This document shows positions 8,962 through 16,394 of a stretch of DNA of 52,272 nucleotides, in pieces. The notes beneath the pieces are model-generated. The model did no database searches, had not been told where the DNA came from, and saw only the letters and a program-made list of their open reading frames with translations. The first letter of the stretch is position 1. Every line of letters begins with the position of its first letter. Both the position numbers and the translations under genes were made by a program. Source of the stretch: Bauldia sp. (lineage in GTDB: Bacteria > Pseudomonadota > Alphaproteobacteria > Rhizobiales > Kaistiaceae); the NCBI GenBank assembly GCA_020849325.1, contig JADLGL010000094.1:1-52272 (forward strand), given 5' to 3'.

Positions 8962-9780
8962 CTATTGCTGCGTGACGATGAGGTGCACGGTCCAGTCGCG
9001 CTCCGGCTGGGGCAGTACGTCGACGAGAGTGAGGGTCAGGAGCATCACCTCGCAGAAATCGGCGTCGGTGGCGTCCGCCCGGTCGTTGGCCGCGGCGACG
9101 AGGGCTTCGGCGTTCGGCCGCGCCAGAACGGCAGCCTCGATCGCGGCGCGGTAGGTCTCGTTGGCGCGGCCGAGTTCGGTCTCGGTGAACGTCACCGCGG
9201 CCGGAACGTCGTTGATCTCGGCCAGGATCGCCCGGTAGCCGACGTCGAGATAGGCCGCGAGCGCCTCGCGCGGCAGCGTGTTCTGATATTCCGCCTGGAG
9301 TGCGCGGCTGCGTTCGTCGTTCGGATCGTCGGTCGTAATGATGTGACGGCAGGCGTCCGGTACGTTCCCGGCCACCCACGTGGCGAAGGCGGTGGCGGTC
9401 GCGAGATAGGCCGCCTCGTCCGTGAGCGGGAGACGCGCGATGCCGGCATCGAGGGCCTCCTCGGCAGCGACGCGGGCGATCAGGCCGGCATAGGCATCCG
9501 CGTCGGCCCCCGGGCCGCCCTCCGCGGCGAACAGCCAGGCGGCGAAAGCAGGGTCGCGGAACAGCTGGATGATCATGCCGGCATAGACTCCGACCCTCTC
9601 GTCGGCCACCGGCCCGAACCACACCGGCACCAGCGCCGCGGCGGCCGCCTTGTCGGCGGCGATCCCGGCGAGCAGTTCCGTCGCCGCCGCGCGTTCGTCC
9701 TGCGCCCAGGCCGCCGGCGTGAGCAGGGTGGAGGCAGCGAAGGCCCCCGCAAGGAGCGCCGATCCCAGTCGAAGCCGCAT
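8962..9780 (-). CDS. Secreted protein, tandem paralogue A
   Basis: 272 residues with a standard signal peptide (MRLRLGSALLAGAFAASTLL then cleavage after AWA). The rest is helical and Ala/Asp-rich with 'LFRDPAFAAWLFA', two Cys (about 'PDACRHI' and 'DADFCEVM') that may form a disulphide, and the end 'PQPERDWTVHLIV'. ATG 9780 has GGAGG at good spacing. It shares architecture and a similar C-terminus with the next gene upstream (9909-10760), so they look like an old tandem duplication. Probably periplasmic; function not recognised. Confidence 0.75.
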   Translation of the reverse strand: MRLRLGSALLAGAFAASTLLTPAAWAQDERAAATELLAGIAADKAAAAALVPVWFGPVADERVGVYAGMIIQLFRDPAFAAWLFAAEGGPGADADAYAGLIARVAAEEALDAGIARLPLTDEAAYLATATAFATWVAGNVPDACRHIITTDDPNDERSRALQAEYQNTLPREALAAYLDVGYRAILAEINDVPAAVTFTETELGRANETYRAAIEAAVLARPNAEALVAAANDRADATDADFCEVMLLTLTLVDVLPQPERDWTVHLIVTQQ

Positions 9781-9908
9781 TTTGATGAACCTCCGGAAGA
9801 TGCCGGGCGACCCTAGCACGACGCACCGCGCGCCGGCGCGCGACGCGGTGATCGGATCGTCGGTCCGGCACGAAGGTCCATCCGGCCGACTTGCCGCGGG
9901 AAGGGCGA

Positions 9909-10760
9909 TCAGAGGTCGGTGATGAAGGCGGCGATCGCCCAGCTGCGCTGCGGCTCGGCGAGCGCGCCGAACGCCTCGTAGCGGATCAGGCCGCGCGTGC
10001 AGCGCGTCTCGTCCATGGTGGGCGGCGGGATGCAGATCGAGGCGATGGTGCAGGTGGCGCCGGGCGGCGGCAGGGGCGCTGCCTCGTCGAGCACCTCGGA
10101 GAGGGCGAGGCGGCCTTCGGTCAGCTCGGCCCGCGAGAAGGCGTGCCAGGGCGGCGCGTCCGACGTTTCGGCGATGATCGCCGCGGTGCGGTAGCGGAGG
10201 GTCGCGCGGAGTTCCTCCGGGCTGATCTGGGCGAAGTACTGCAGCTCGATGTCGCTGCCGTCGAGCACCGCCGCCGGGTTCTGCACCAGCGCCGCGCAGA
10301 GCGCCGGGTCGGTCGCGGCGAGCCAGAGCAGCACGTCGCGGATGTGATCGACGAAGGCGCTCAGCCCCGAGGGCGGCAGCCGCAGCGTGCCGTAGCGGTA
10401 GGCATCGGCGCGGGCGGTGGCGGCGAGATCGTCGATCGATTGCAGGATGACGGCGCGGTCGTACTCCTCGATGCGGGCGAGGAGATAGGACTGGAACTCG
10501 GGATCGGCGTAGATCGTGCTGGCGAAGGTCACGAGGAGCGCGGCGCTGTCGGCGGTGAAGCCGGCGTCGGTCGCGAGCATCGCCTCGACCGCGTTCTCGC
10601 TGTCGCCGATGACGCGGGCGAGGAGGCTGTTGAGCTCGGGGCGCGACACCGGCTGCGCGTCGGCGGCGCCCGCCGTCGCGGCAATGACTCCGAAACCGAG
10701 AATGAGGCGTCGAACGATCCGCCCTACGACCAAGCGTCCCTCCGCCTGCCGCACGACCAT
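9909..10760 (-). CDS. Secreted protein, tandem paralogue B
   Basis: 283 residues from ATG 10760. A TTG at 10733 with GGAGGG just upstream is an equally good start and would give a tighter signal peptide ending ATAGAADAQ. The mature part aligns with paralogue A: 'IYADPEFQSYLLA' against 'LFRDPAFAAWLFA', a middle Leu-Pro segment, 'ATDPALCAALV' against 'VPDACRHI', and the end 'EPQRSWAIAAFI' against 'PQPERDWTVHLI'. It has an insert with three Cys ('ATCTIASICIPP', 'ETRCTRG'). Probably periplasmic. No enzymatic motif seen. Confidence 0.75.
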   Translation of the reverse strand: MVVRQAEGRLVVGRIVRRLILGFGVIAATAGAADAQPVSRPELNSLLARVIGDSENAVEAMLATDAGFTADSAALLVTFASTIYADPEFQSYLLARIEEYDRAVILQSIDDLAATARADAYRYGTLRLPPSGLSAFVDHIRDVLLWLAATDPALCAALVQNPAAVLDGSDIELQYFAQISPEELRATLRYRTAAIIAETSDAPPWHAFSRAELTEGRLALSEVLDEAAPLPPPGATCTIASICIPPPTMDETRCTRGLIRYEAFGALAEPQRSWAIAAFITDL

Positions 10761-10942
10761 GAGGGGTTCCGCCGGCGGGACACCCCAACGCGCCCTTCTA
10801 GCACGGCGCCGGACGGCGACTACACGGAATCGTGTTCAGTACGGAGGAGTCTCTTGCGGCGGTAAACACAGGCGCCGGACCGGCGGCGCGTCGCCCAATG
10901 TTTCCGCGGCGTGGTCATCGGGCGGCGTGATAACAGCGATGC

Positions 10943-11200
10943 ATGATCTGGCAGGATGTCCTCATCGGGTCGGCGCAGGCGATGCTTGCGATCGGCCTGA
11001 TCCCGGCGGTGATCCACCACCACAAGCCGCCGCTCGCGACCGCCCTCACCACCGCGCTCGGGATGGGCGTGTTCGCGGTCGCCTTCGCGACGCTCGGCCT
11101 CTGGTGGTCGACGTCGATGTCGGCCGTGCAGCTCGTCCTGTGGCTGATCCTCGCCTGGCAGAAATGGCGGGCGGGTGCGGCGGCGGCCAGCCGGCACTGA
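10943..11200 (+). CDS. Small two- to three-helix membrane protein
   Basis: 85 residues: helix 'DVLIGSAQAMLAIGLIPAVI', a 'HHHKPP' turn, helix 'ALGMGVFAVAFATLGLWW', and a last helix 'VQLVLWLILAWQKW'. Similar short proteins with a Lys-Pro turn after the first helix occur widely in bacteria and archaea without known function. It is divergent from the secreted paralogue B gene and ends 13 bases from the convergent gene at 11214. A GTAAACAC octamer, as upstream of purA, occurs at 10863-10870 in the shared divergent region. Confidence 0.7.
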   Translation: MIWQDVLIGSAQAMLAIGLIPAVIHHHKPPLATALTTALGMGVFAVAFATLGLWWSTSMSAVQLVLWLILAWQKWRAGAAAASRH

Positions 11201-11213
11201 CGTTCGTCACGCC

Positions 11214-12800
11214 TCAGTTCAAGCGGATGGCGGTGCAGGATGCCGCGTCGAACTCCGTCCGGGTGATCGGCTCGCCGTCGGAATATTCGGCGACGAAGAC
11301 GTAGGTTGCGCCGGTGGCGGCACCGGCCATGGCGCAGACCGTCGCCGGTGCCGGCTCGTAGACGCTGGCGGGAATGCGGGCGCCGCGCTCGACCGTCAGC
11401 ACCAGCGTCAGCCGGTCGCCGTCGGCGGCGATGTTTTCGATCGCGACGCCGGCGGCGATGTCGAGCGGAAGGTAAGGCGAGATGATGCTCGCCACGCCCG
11501 TCAGATACATCGCGACCGGAATGCCCGGCGGGCGGGCGACAACGTCGCGCGGGGCGGTGAGGACGTTGCCGCCCAGAAGCGTCGCGTCGGGCGGAAACCA
11601 CATGTCGTCCGACGGCGTATTGCGCGCCCGGCTGATGATCGCATCGGCGAACCCGGCCTCGCGATAGGGCTGGAAATAGTCGACGACGACGGACTGCTCG
11701 AGCCCGGTGGACTGCCCGCCGGCGAAGGAAGCGGCATGGAAGCCGAGTTCGCCCACCTGGCCGACGGTGCGGCTCGCGCCGCCGGCGAAGGCGATCGTGC
11801 AGGCGGAGTAGCAGGGGCCGAGGGCATAGGTATCGAGGCCGCGGTCCCGGATCAGCCGGAAGAGGGCCCCCGCCGGCGCCATCCGGCCGCCCTCGCTGGT
11901 GAGGTAGATCGTCCGGATGCCGGGATTGGCGTCGAGGGCGGCTTCGACGTCGCCGGCGACGCCGAAGCGGATGCCGCCGGTGAGGACGACGCCCGTGCCG
12001 TCCGGCACGACGGCGAGCGTGTAGGGCGGAATGAACGGATCGTCGCCGAATGCGATCGAGACGTTGTCGCGGATGCTGACGAAGCCGATGACGGCAAAGG
12101 CGATCGCCCAGGTGACGGCGAGGAACACGATCCAGACGCGCGCGATGACCGCCCAGACGAAGGTCCGCCCCTCGCGGCGGCGACGCCTGATGCTCGCCCC
12201 GGCCGAGCGCCACACCCCCACCGTCTGCCACACTGCGACCGCGACGCGGACGACCCAGATGACGATGCCGACGACGAGGAGGACGAGCCCGCTGTCGCTC
12301 CAGACGAACGGGCGCTGCACGAAGAGGAGAATGATGTTGAGGGCGAACGAGTAGAAGAAGACGTTGACCCAGACCGAGACGCCGAGCGGCAACTGGCCAC
12401 GCCAGTGCCGGCGGATGTAGTTGCCGGTCGGCGCGGTTTCTGCGGCCGCGGGCGCGCTCGTGGCGTAGTGGCCGGAGGCGGGCGAGGCCGGCGCGGCGCC
12501 GGCCGCCGGAAACCCCGCCGGCGCGGGGCTCGCATCGACGACGTCGAAGCGAGCGGACGCACTGCCCCGCCGCGTCAGGTCGATGCCGCAGGATGGACAG
12601 GTCCGCTCGTCCTCGCCGATCGCCTCGCCGCAGTGCCAGCAGCGGAGGCGGGGCGGTTCGCCGAGGGGGAGGCCGTTCGCCGCGTCGAAGCCGGCGCGCG
12701 CCGGATCGACGGCCGCGAACACGACGCCGCAGCGATCGCAGGCCGGCGCTCCGCCGTCACGCAGCGCGAGCCCGCAATTCGGGCAGAAAAGGCGTGTCAC
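11214..12800 (-). CDS. Zinc-ribbon membrane protein with ClpP-like domain
   Basis: 528 residues starting at GTG 12800 with GAGGGGG upstream. Two zinc ribbons lie at the N-terminus (CPNC...CDRC at about 6-24 and CWHC...CPSC at about 54-72), then an Ala/Pro linker. Two or three transmembrane helices follow ('VNVFFYSFALNIILLF', 'SGLVLLVVGIVIWVVRVAVAV', 'VIARVWIVFLAVTWAIAFAV'). The C-terminal domain of about 280 residues resembles the COG3904-type ClpP/crotonase fold: 'IRTIYLTSEGGRMAPAGALF' gives the Gly-rich oxyanion strand and 'GPCYSACTIAFAGG' carries the presumed nucleophile Ser between two Cys. This suggests a membrane-anchored periplasmic serine hydrolase. Protease activity is not proven by sequence. 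Confidence 0.75.
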   Translation of the reverse strand: MTRLFCPNCGLALRDGGAPACDRCGVVFAAVDPARAGFDAANGLPLGEPPRLRCWHCGEAIGEDERTCPSCGIDLTRRGSASARFDVVDASPAPAGFPAAGAAPASPASGHYATSAPAAAETAPTGNYIRRHWRGQLPLGVSVWVNVFFYSFALNIILLFVQRPFVWSDSGLVLLVVGIVIWVVRVAVAVWQTVGVWRSAGASIRRRRREGRTFVWAVIARVWIVFLAVTWAIAFAVIGFVSIRDNVSIAFGDDPFIPPYTLAVVPDGTGVVLTGGIRFGVAGDVEAALDANPGIRTIYLTSEGGRMAPAGALFRLIRDRGLDTYALGPCYSACTIAFAGGASRTVGQVGELGFHAASFAGGQSTGLEQSVVVDYFQPYREAGFADAIISRARNTPSDDMWFPPDATLLGGNVLTAPRDVVARPPGIPVAMYLTGVASIISPYLPLDIAAGVAIENIAADGDRLTLVLTVERGARIPASVYEPAPATVCAMAGAATGATYVFVAEYSDGEPITRTEFDAASCTAIRLN

Positions 12801-12943
12801 GCGCGTTCCCCCTCGACCCGGCTTCCGACCGGGCGTTCCCCCGGAGGCGATGGAGCACCGGTTTCGCGCGTGCCGGTCAAGCCCGAACGCGCTTCATCGT
12901 GCGGCGTGCCGCGGTTGTGAAGGGTCAGTGGCCGGGACAGCCG

Positions 12944-13138
12944 TCAGCCGGATGGCGGGCGCTCGGGAAGCGAGACGGGGCGCCGGATCAGGCGGAAGAT
13001 CGCGCGGCGCGACCGGCTCCAGTCCTCGATCTCACGGCCGCAGACCACGCAGTTGAACGCGTCGCGCCAGCGCACGACGGTCTGGTGTTCCTCACGCTCG
13101 TAGAGCGCGCCGCACTGGCAGCGAACCGTTTGCTTCAT
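12944..13138 (-). CDS. Small zinc-ribbon protein
   Basis: 64 residues. CQCG near residue 7 and CVVCG near residue 30 form a two-knuckle zinc site, followed by a basic tail 'WSRSRRAIFRLIRRP'. ATG 13138 starts the conserved 'MKQTVRCQCGALYERE'. Short proteins of this pattern ('C.CG..YER.EH...D...C..CG...W..SR') are widespread in alphaproteobacteria with unknown role. It could bind nucleic acid or be a redox/metal-binding protein. Confidence 0.7.
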   Translation of the reverse strand: MKQTVRCQCGALYEREEHQTVVRWRDAFNCVVCGREIEDWSRSRRAIFRLIRRPVSLPERPPSG

Positions 13139-13242
13139 GACCGAGATATGGGGCGGCCGGCCGGGCGAGGGCAATGCCCGACGGCCCTTACGCCGCTCCG
13201 CAGGCAGAGCGCCGTCCGCTCAGGCCGGATCACGGCTCGCCC

Positions 13243-13301
13243 TTTTCCTTGATGGAGCATGATCTGTCGAAGAACCGGCGGCAACTGGTTCGGATCGCGC
13301 C
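13243..13301. repeat. Dispersed 'ggagcatgatc' palindromic element, copy 2
   Basis: Begins TTTCCTTGATGGAGCATGATC and ends near GGTTCGGATCGCGCC. It matches copies 1 and 3 with changes mainly in the centre and in the right arm, where the terminal 'gctc' is lost. It abuts the stop codon of the gene 13302-13616 (minus strand), so it sits at the 3' end of that transcript. Confidence 0.65.
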
Positions 13302-13616
13302 CTATGGCTTGTTGAGCTCGTTTTCGATGACCGGGCCGGCGTCGTAGGTGACGAGAGGAGACGCGGCCGGAGCCGCTGCCGGGGCGGGTGCCGCGGCCGG
13401 CTCGGCGGCGGGGCGGGTGATGAGGACGAGCGCCGTCGCGGCGACGAGGCCGCCGGCGAGGACGTAGATCATCGGCCGGCCGGTCCAGATGCGCTGGAGC
13501 AGGCGGCGTCGCGGGACGACCACCGGATCGGCGATGCCGGTGTAGAAGGTGCCGTCGTCCCACGTGGCTTCGACGGGCTGCCAGTCGTCGTAGCCGGATG
13601 CGTTGCGCGCGGACAT
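13302..13616 (-). CDS. Small single-pass membrane protein
   Basis: 104 residues from ATG 13616, which has AAAGGAG seven bases upstream. A soluble N-terminus of about 50 residues ('DWQPVEATWDDGTFYTG') is followed by one transmembrane helix ('MIYVLAGGLVAATALVLI') and an Ala/Pro-rich tail ending 'VIENELNKP'. No family recognised. An AT-rich patch (about 13752-13780) upstream may hold the promoter. Confidence 0.65.
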   Translation of the reverse strand: MSARNASGYDDWQPVEATWDDGTFYTGIADPVVVPRRRLLQRIWTGRPMIYVLAGGLVAATALVLITRPAAEPAAAPAPAAAPAASPLVTYDAGPVIENELNKP

Positions 13617-13808
13617 CGTCACGGCTCCTTTTGCCGGAGGCCTCCCTCTCGCTGGCTGGTGCCGATAAAGAGCGGCCGCCCGAAGACGGAGCGGCCGAGT
13701 CGAGGGAGGAGCCCAGGAAGGGGGGACGCTGGGCACGATCGACGCTGCGCCGGTTGTATTAAGAAAGAGTTAAACCCAAGCGCGACCGAACCCGATCGCG
13801 CCCTTCGC

Positions 13809-14054
13809 TCAGCGGCTTGCGGCAAGGGGAGCGGCGGTCGGGCCGGAGGCGGGACGTACCGTCTCGGGGTGCGGCAGCGGCTCGAGGCGGTAGCGGTCGA
13901 GCACCGCCGCGAGGAGCGTTTCTGTAATGGCGTCCTTCGCCGGGTCGGAGCGGATCAGCAGCTTCTCGCTGTATTCCCGCCGCGTGCCGCGCGGCACCAT
14001 CGTGAGCGCAAGCGCGAGCGTGAGACGGAGGTCGGAGCGGATATCATGGGTCAT
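13809..14054 (-). CDS. SOS-controlled small protein, unknown
   Basis: 81 residues starting MTHDIRSDLRLTLALALTMV and ending in an Ala/Pro tail. One hydrophobic or amphipathic helix near residues 9-20 is followed by a charged helical segment ('REYSEKLLIRSDPAKDAI') and 'LLAAVLDRYRLEPLP'. The gene is called mainly because of its promoter: a perfect -35 TTGACA, a TATTTT -10 and an alphaproteobacterial LexA box lie directly against the ATG. Upstream in-frame residues (to 14315) are not protein-like and would read through that promoter. The predicted transcript starts at or next to the ATG, so translation is probably leaderless. Role unknown; SOS genes of this size include division inhibitors, but nothing in the sequence proves that. 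Confidence 0.6.
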   Translation of the reverse strand: MTHDIRSDLRLTLALALTMVPRGTRREYSEKLLIRSDPAKDAITETLLAAVLDRYRLEPLPHPETVRPASGPTAAPLAASR

Positions 14055-14090
14055 AAGAACAAAATAGGAACAAATGTCCGTTCCTGTCAA
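14055..14090 (-). promoter_or_regulatory. LexA-controlled, apparently leaderless promoter
   Basis: Read on the minus strand: TTGACA (14090-14085), 18-bp spacer, TATTTT (14066-14061), six bases, then ATG (14054). The LexA box GTTC-CTATTTT-GTTC spans 14071-14057 and covers the -10 hexamer completely. With normal -10 to start spacing, transcription begins at the A of the ATG. The box matches the established alphaproteobacterial LexA consensus GTTC-N7-GTTC. Confidence 0.7.
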
Positions 14091-14385
14091 CCTGGCGGGA
14101 GAGCCGACGCGGCTGGATCGCGACGCGATCTGCATTCTTCGAACGTCCCCGTTGCAGCGGCCGGTTCGCGAGGGCCAGCCGCAGAGCCGGGCGCAATCAG
14201 GGCGGTCCGGGGAAGCGAAATCGGTGGCACGGACTGCCTCATTTCTACCCGGGCTCGTCCCGACCAAGAACGGCTTCCTTCGGCAGCCAGAGCAAGGCGT
14301 GGATGGTCGGACCAAGTCCGACCATGACGATTTCCGGTTGCGTGAGGCTCAGACGGCGAAGCACGCGAGCCAACGGGTGTCGACG
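14091..14385. other. Gene-free stretch with a 10-bp inverted repeat
   Basis: No convincing gene. ATGGTCGGAC (14303-14312) and GTCCGACCAT (14316-14325) form a hairpin with a CAA loop but no T-run. It lies downstream of the dioxygenase gene (minus strand) and could mark its transcript end. Confidence 0.4.
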
Positions 14386-15171
14386 CTATCGCGGCGCGCC
14401 GGGCGGAGGGCCGCCGAACCCGCCGCCGGGCGGTCCGCGCATGCCGCCGGCATTGGTGGAGATTGCCGTCGGATCGATGCCGACGATGAGGGCGGCGACG
14501 TACTGCGTCGCCTCCTGCGCCACGGTTGCGATCGACGCCGTTCCCGCCTGCTGGGCGATGCCGTCATTGGCATTGAGGACGTCGCGCGTCGTCGTCCGGG
14601 CGTAGGCGGGCACCGTCGCGTAGACGGTGTCGTTGAGCTCCTCGGGGAAGAAGATCTGGCCGGTGAGGACGTTGGTCTCGTCGAGGAAGACCTTGAAGTG
14701 GATGTGGGTCGTCCGGCCCTGGTACCAGCCGGGGTAGATCGAGGTGAAGTTCACGAGGCCGATCGCGTCGGTGAACTGCGTGCCGCGGAGGAAGGTCTCG
14801 CCCTCCGTGTCGACGCCGCCGGTCTGGTTGGCGTAGCCGGAGTAGAGGCCCGCGGCGTCGCAGTGCCAGATGTCGACCCGCGCGTTCTCGACCGGCTTGC
14901 AGGCGGCGTCCACCACCTGCATGCGGACGATCAGCGGCAGGCCTTCCCTGCCTTCGGTGATGTCGGCGCGGACGAGAGCCGGATCGAAGTAGTACGGCCC
15001 TTCGGTCACCTCAGGCACGAGGACGCAGACGTCCGCGCCCGGCAGGAGAAGGCTCGCATTGGCGTTCTGGGCGAAGAGGCGCTGCGGCAGCATCGTGCCG
15101 CCGGCGACGGTCACGGCGATCATCGTCAGCGCCTTGCGCCGGCTGAACGCCGCCCTGGTCTGGATTTCCAT
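14386..15171 (-). CDS. Tat-exported intradiol ring-cleavage dioxygenase-like protein
   Basis: 261 residues related to protocatechuate 3,4-dioxygenase and other non-haem Fe(III) intradiol dioxygenases. ATG 15171 (AGGA upstream) gives an N-terminus with the twin-arginine pattern SRRKALTMIAV and a hydrophobic stretch, so export in folded form by the Tat system is likely. Family marks: 'EGPYYFD' with the first iron Tyr, 'VRMQVVDAACKPVENARVD', 'WHCDAAGLYSG', and 'YPGWYQGRTTHIHFK' with the second Tyr and both His ligands. The tail is Gly/Pro-rich and probably disordered. Secreted members of this family are known in bacteria, but their substrates are mostly unassigned. No aromatic-catabolic genes are near. 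Confidence 0.88.
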   Translation of the reverse strand: MEIQTRAAFSRRKALTMIAVTVAGGTMLPQRLFAQNANASLLLPGADVCVLVPEVTEGPYYFDPALVRADITEGREGLPLIVRMQVVDAACKPVENARVDIWHCDAAGLYSGYANQTGGVDTEGETFLRGTQFTDAIGLVNFTSIYPGWYQGRTTHIHFKVFLDETNVLTGQIFFPEELNDTVYATVPAYARTTTRDVLNANDGIAQQAGTASIATVAQEATQYVAALIVGIDPTAISTNAGGMRGPPGGGFGGPPPGAPR

Positions 15172-15401
15172 GGTTCCTGCTCCCGCGCCGCTCGGGCGCT
15201 CCGGTTTCGTCACCCGATCGGGCACGGCCACGACGTAGCCGCGGTCGCCGCCGGGAAAATGGCGAACGGGAACATAAGTGTAACATCCTGTATCAGCGGC
15301 CGGCTTTTCCTCGATACTGATGCGAGTTTCCGCGATGTCCGAACCGGCGCCCGCACCGGTCGGCCATTGCCGCCGCGCGCGGCCGGGATAGGGTCTCGCC
15401 C

Positions 15402-16244
15402 ATGCCGCTGCAGATTCGCCGCATGTCGATCGACGATCTTCGTCGCGTGATCTCCTGGGCCGAGGACGAGGGGTGGAACCCCGGCAGGAAGGACGCCGAG
15501 CCCTTCTTCGCTACCGATCCGTCGGGGTTCTGGATGGGGTGGCTCGACGGCGAACCGATCGCTTCGATCTCGACGGTGTCCTATGGCGGCCGCTTCAGCT
15601 TCGTCGGCTTCTACATCTGCCGGCCGGAGTTTCGCGGCCAGGGCCACGGGCTCGCGCTGTGGCGCGCGGCGCTCGCCGGCATCGGCAGCCCCGTCGTCGG
15701 ACTCGATGGCGTCGTGGCGCAGGTGCCGAACTACGGACGATCCGGCTTCTCGCTGGCGCACGGCAATCATCGCTTCACCGCCGAGCTCGATGCGCCGACG
15801 CCGCACGATCCGCGGCTGCGCTATGTCGATGCGGCGCTGATCCCCGCGATCGTCGCCTTCGACGCCGCCCACTTCCCGGCGCCGCGCGGGACATTCCTCC
15901 GCGGCTGGCTGCAGGGCGACGTCACGCGCTCGGCCTTCGCCCTCGTCGAGGACGGCAGGGTGACCGGCTACGGCGCGATCCGGGACGCTGTGACCGGGCG
16001 CCGGATCGGCCCGCTTTTCGCCTCGCGGCCGGCCGACGCCGACCTCCTGTTCCGCGCGCTCGTCGCCCTCGGCCGGCGCGGCCCGGTGTTCATCGACATG
16101 CCGGAACCGAACCGCGACGCCCGCGCGCTCGCCGACCGCTACGGCATGACGCCGATGTTCGAGACGGCCCGAATGTATCGCGGCCCGCAGCCCCGGCTGC
16201 CGCTCGGGCAGGTGTACGGGATTTCGACGCTGGAGTTGGGGTGA
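15402..16244 (+). CDS. GNAT-family N-acetyltransferase
   Basis: 280 residues. Motif A of the GNAT fold, the acetyl-CoA pyrophosphate loop, is visible as 'CRPEFRGQGHGLALWRAAL' (about 68-86), after 'IASISTVSYGGRFSFVGFYI'. A second half of about 130 residues carries 'VTGYGAIRDAVTGRRIGPLFA', as in two-domain GNAT proteins. The cytosolic enzyme transfers an acetyl group to an unknown amine. It is divergent from the dioxygenase gene with a 230-base intergenic region and convergent with the rhomboid gene. Confidence 0.85.
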   Translation: MPLQIRRMSIDDLRRVISWAEDEGWNPGRKDAEPFFATDPSGFWMGWLDGEPIASISTVSYGGRFSFVGFYICRPEFRGQGHGLALWRAALAGIGSPVVGLDGVVAQVPNYGRSGFSLAHGNHRFTAELDAPTPHDPRLRYVDAALIPAIVAFDAAHFPAPRGTFLRGWLQGDVTRSAFALVEDGRVTGYGAIRDAVTGRRIGPLFASRPADADLLFRALVALGRRGPVFIDMPEPNRDARALADRYGMTPMFETARMYRGPQPRLPLGQVYGISTLELG

Positions 16245-16253
16245 GGGGCGGCG

Positions 16254-16390
16254 TGGTGAGTAGTGAGTGGGTGAGTGGCGAGTAGCGAATAGATGGATCT
16301 GACTGCCCGAAGAGCGGAAGGCGCTCATTCGGTCGTACTACCCTGCTGCTATTCGCTACTCACTACTCACCATTCACTACTCACCACCCA
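16254..16390. repeat. Inverted arrays of 7-bp GTGAGTA/TACTCAC units
   Basis: Left array 16254-16292 is built of degenerate heptads (GTGAGTA, GTGAGTG, GCGAGTA, GCGAATA). Right array 16349-16390 holds the complementary heptads (TATTCGC, TACTCAC, CATTCAC, TACTCAC). The two can pair into one long hairpin with a loop of about 56 bases. It lies between convergent genes and could act as a bidirectional terminator. Confidence 0.7.
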
Positions 16391-16394
16391 CCAG

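Noticed and set aside
10863-10870. GTAAACAC half-site as an independent operator
   Set aside because: A single octamer can occur by chance. It is mentioned with the purA motif only as a hint.
14055-14315. N-terminal extension of the SOS small protein
   Set aside because: It would place the promoter and LexA box inside the coding region, and its sequence is not protein-like.
16254-16390. CRISPR array
   Set aside because: The repeats are 7 bp, contiguous and without spacers, and no cas genes are near.
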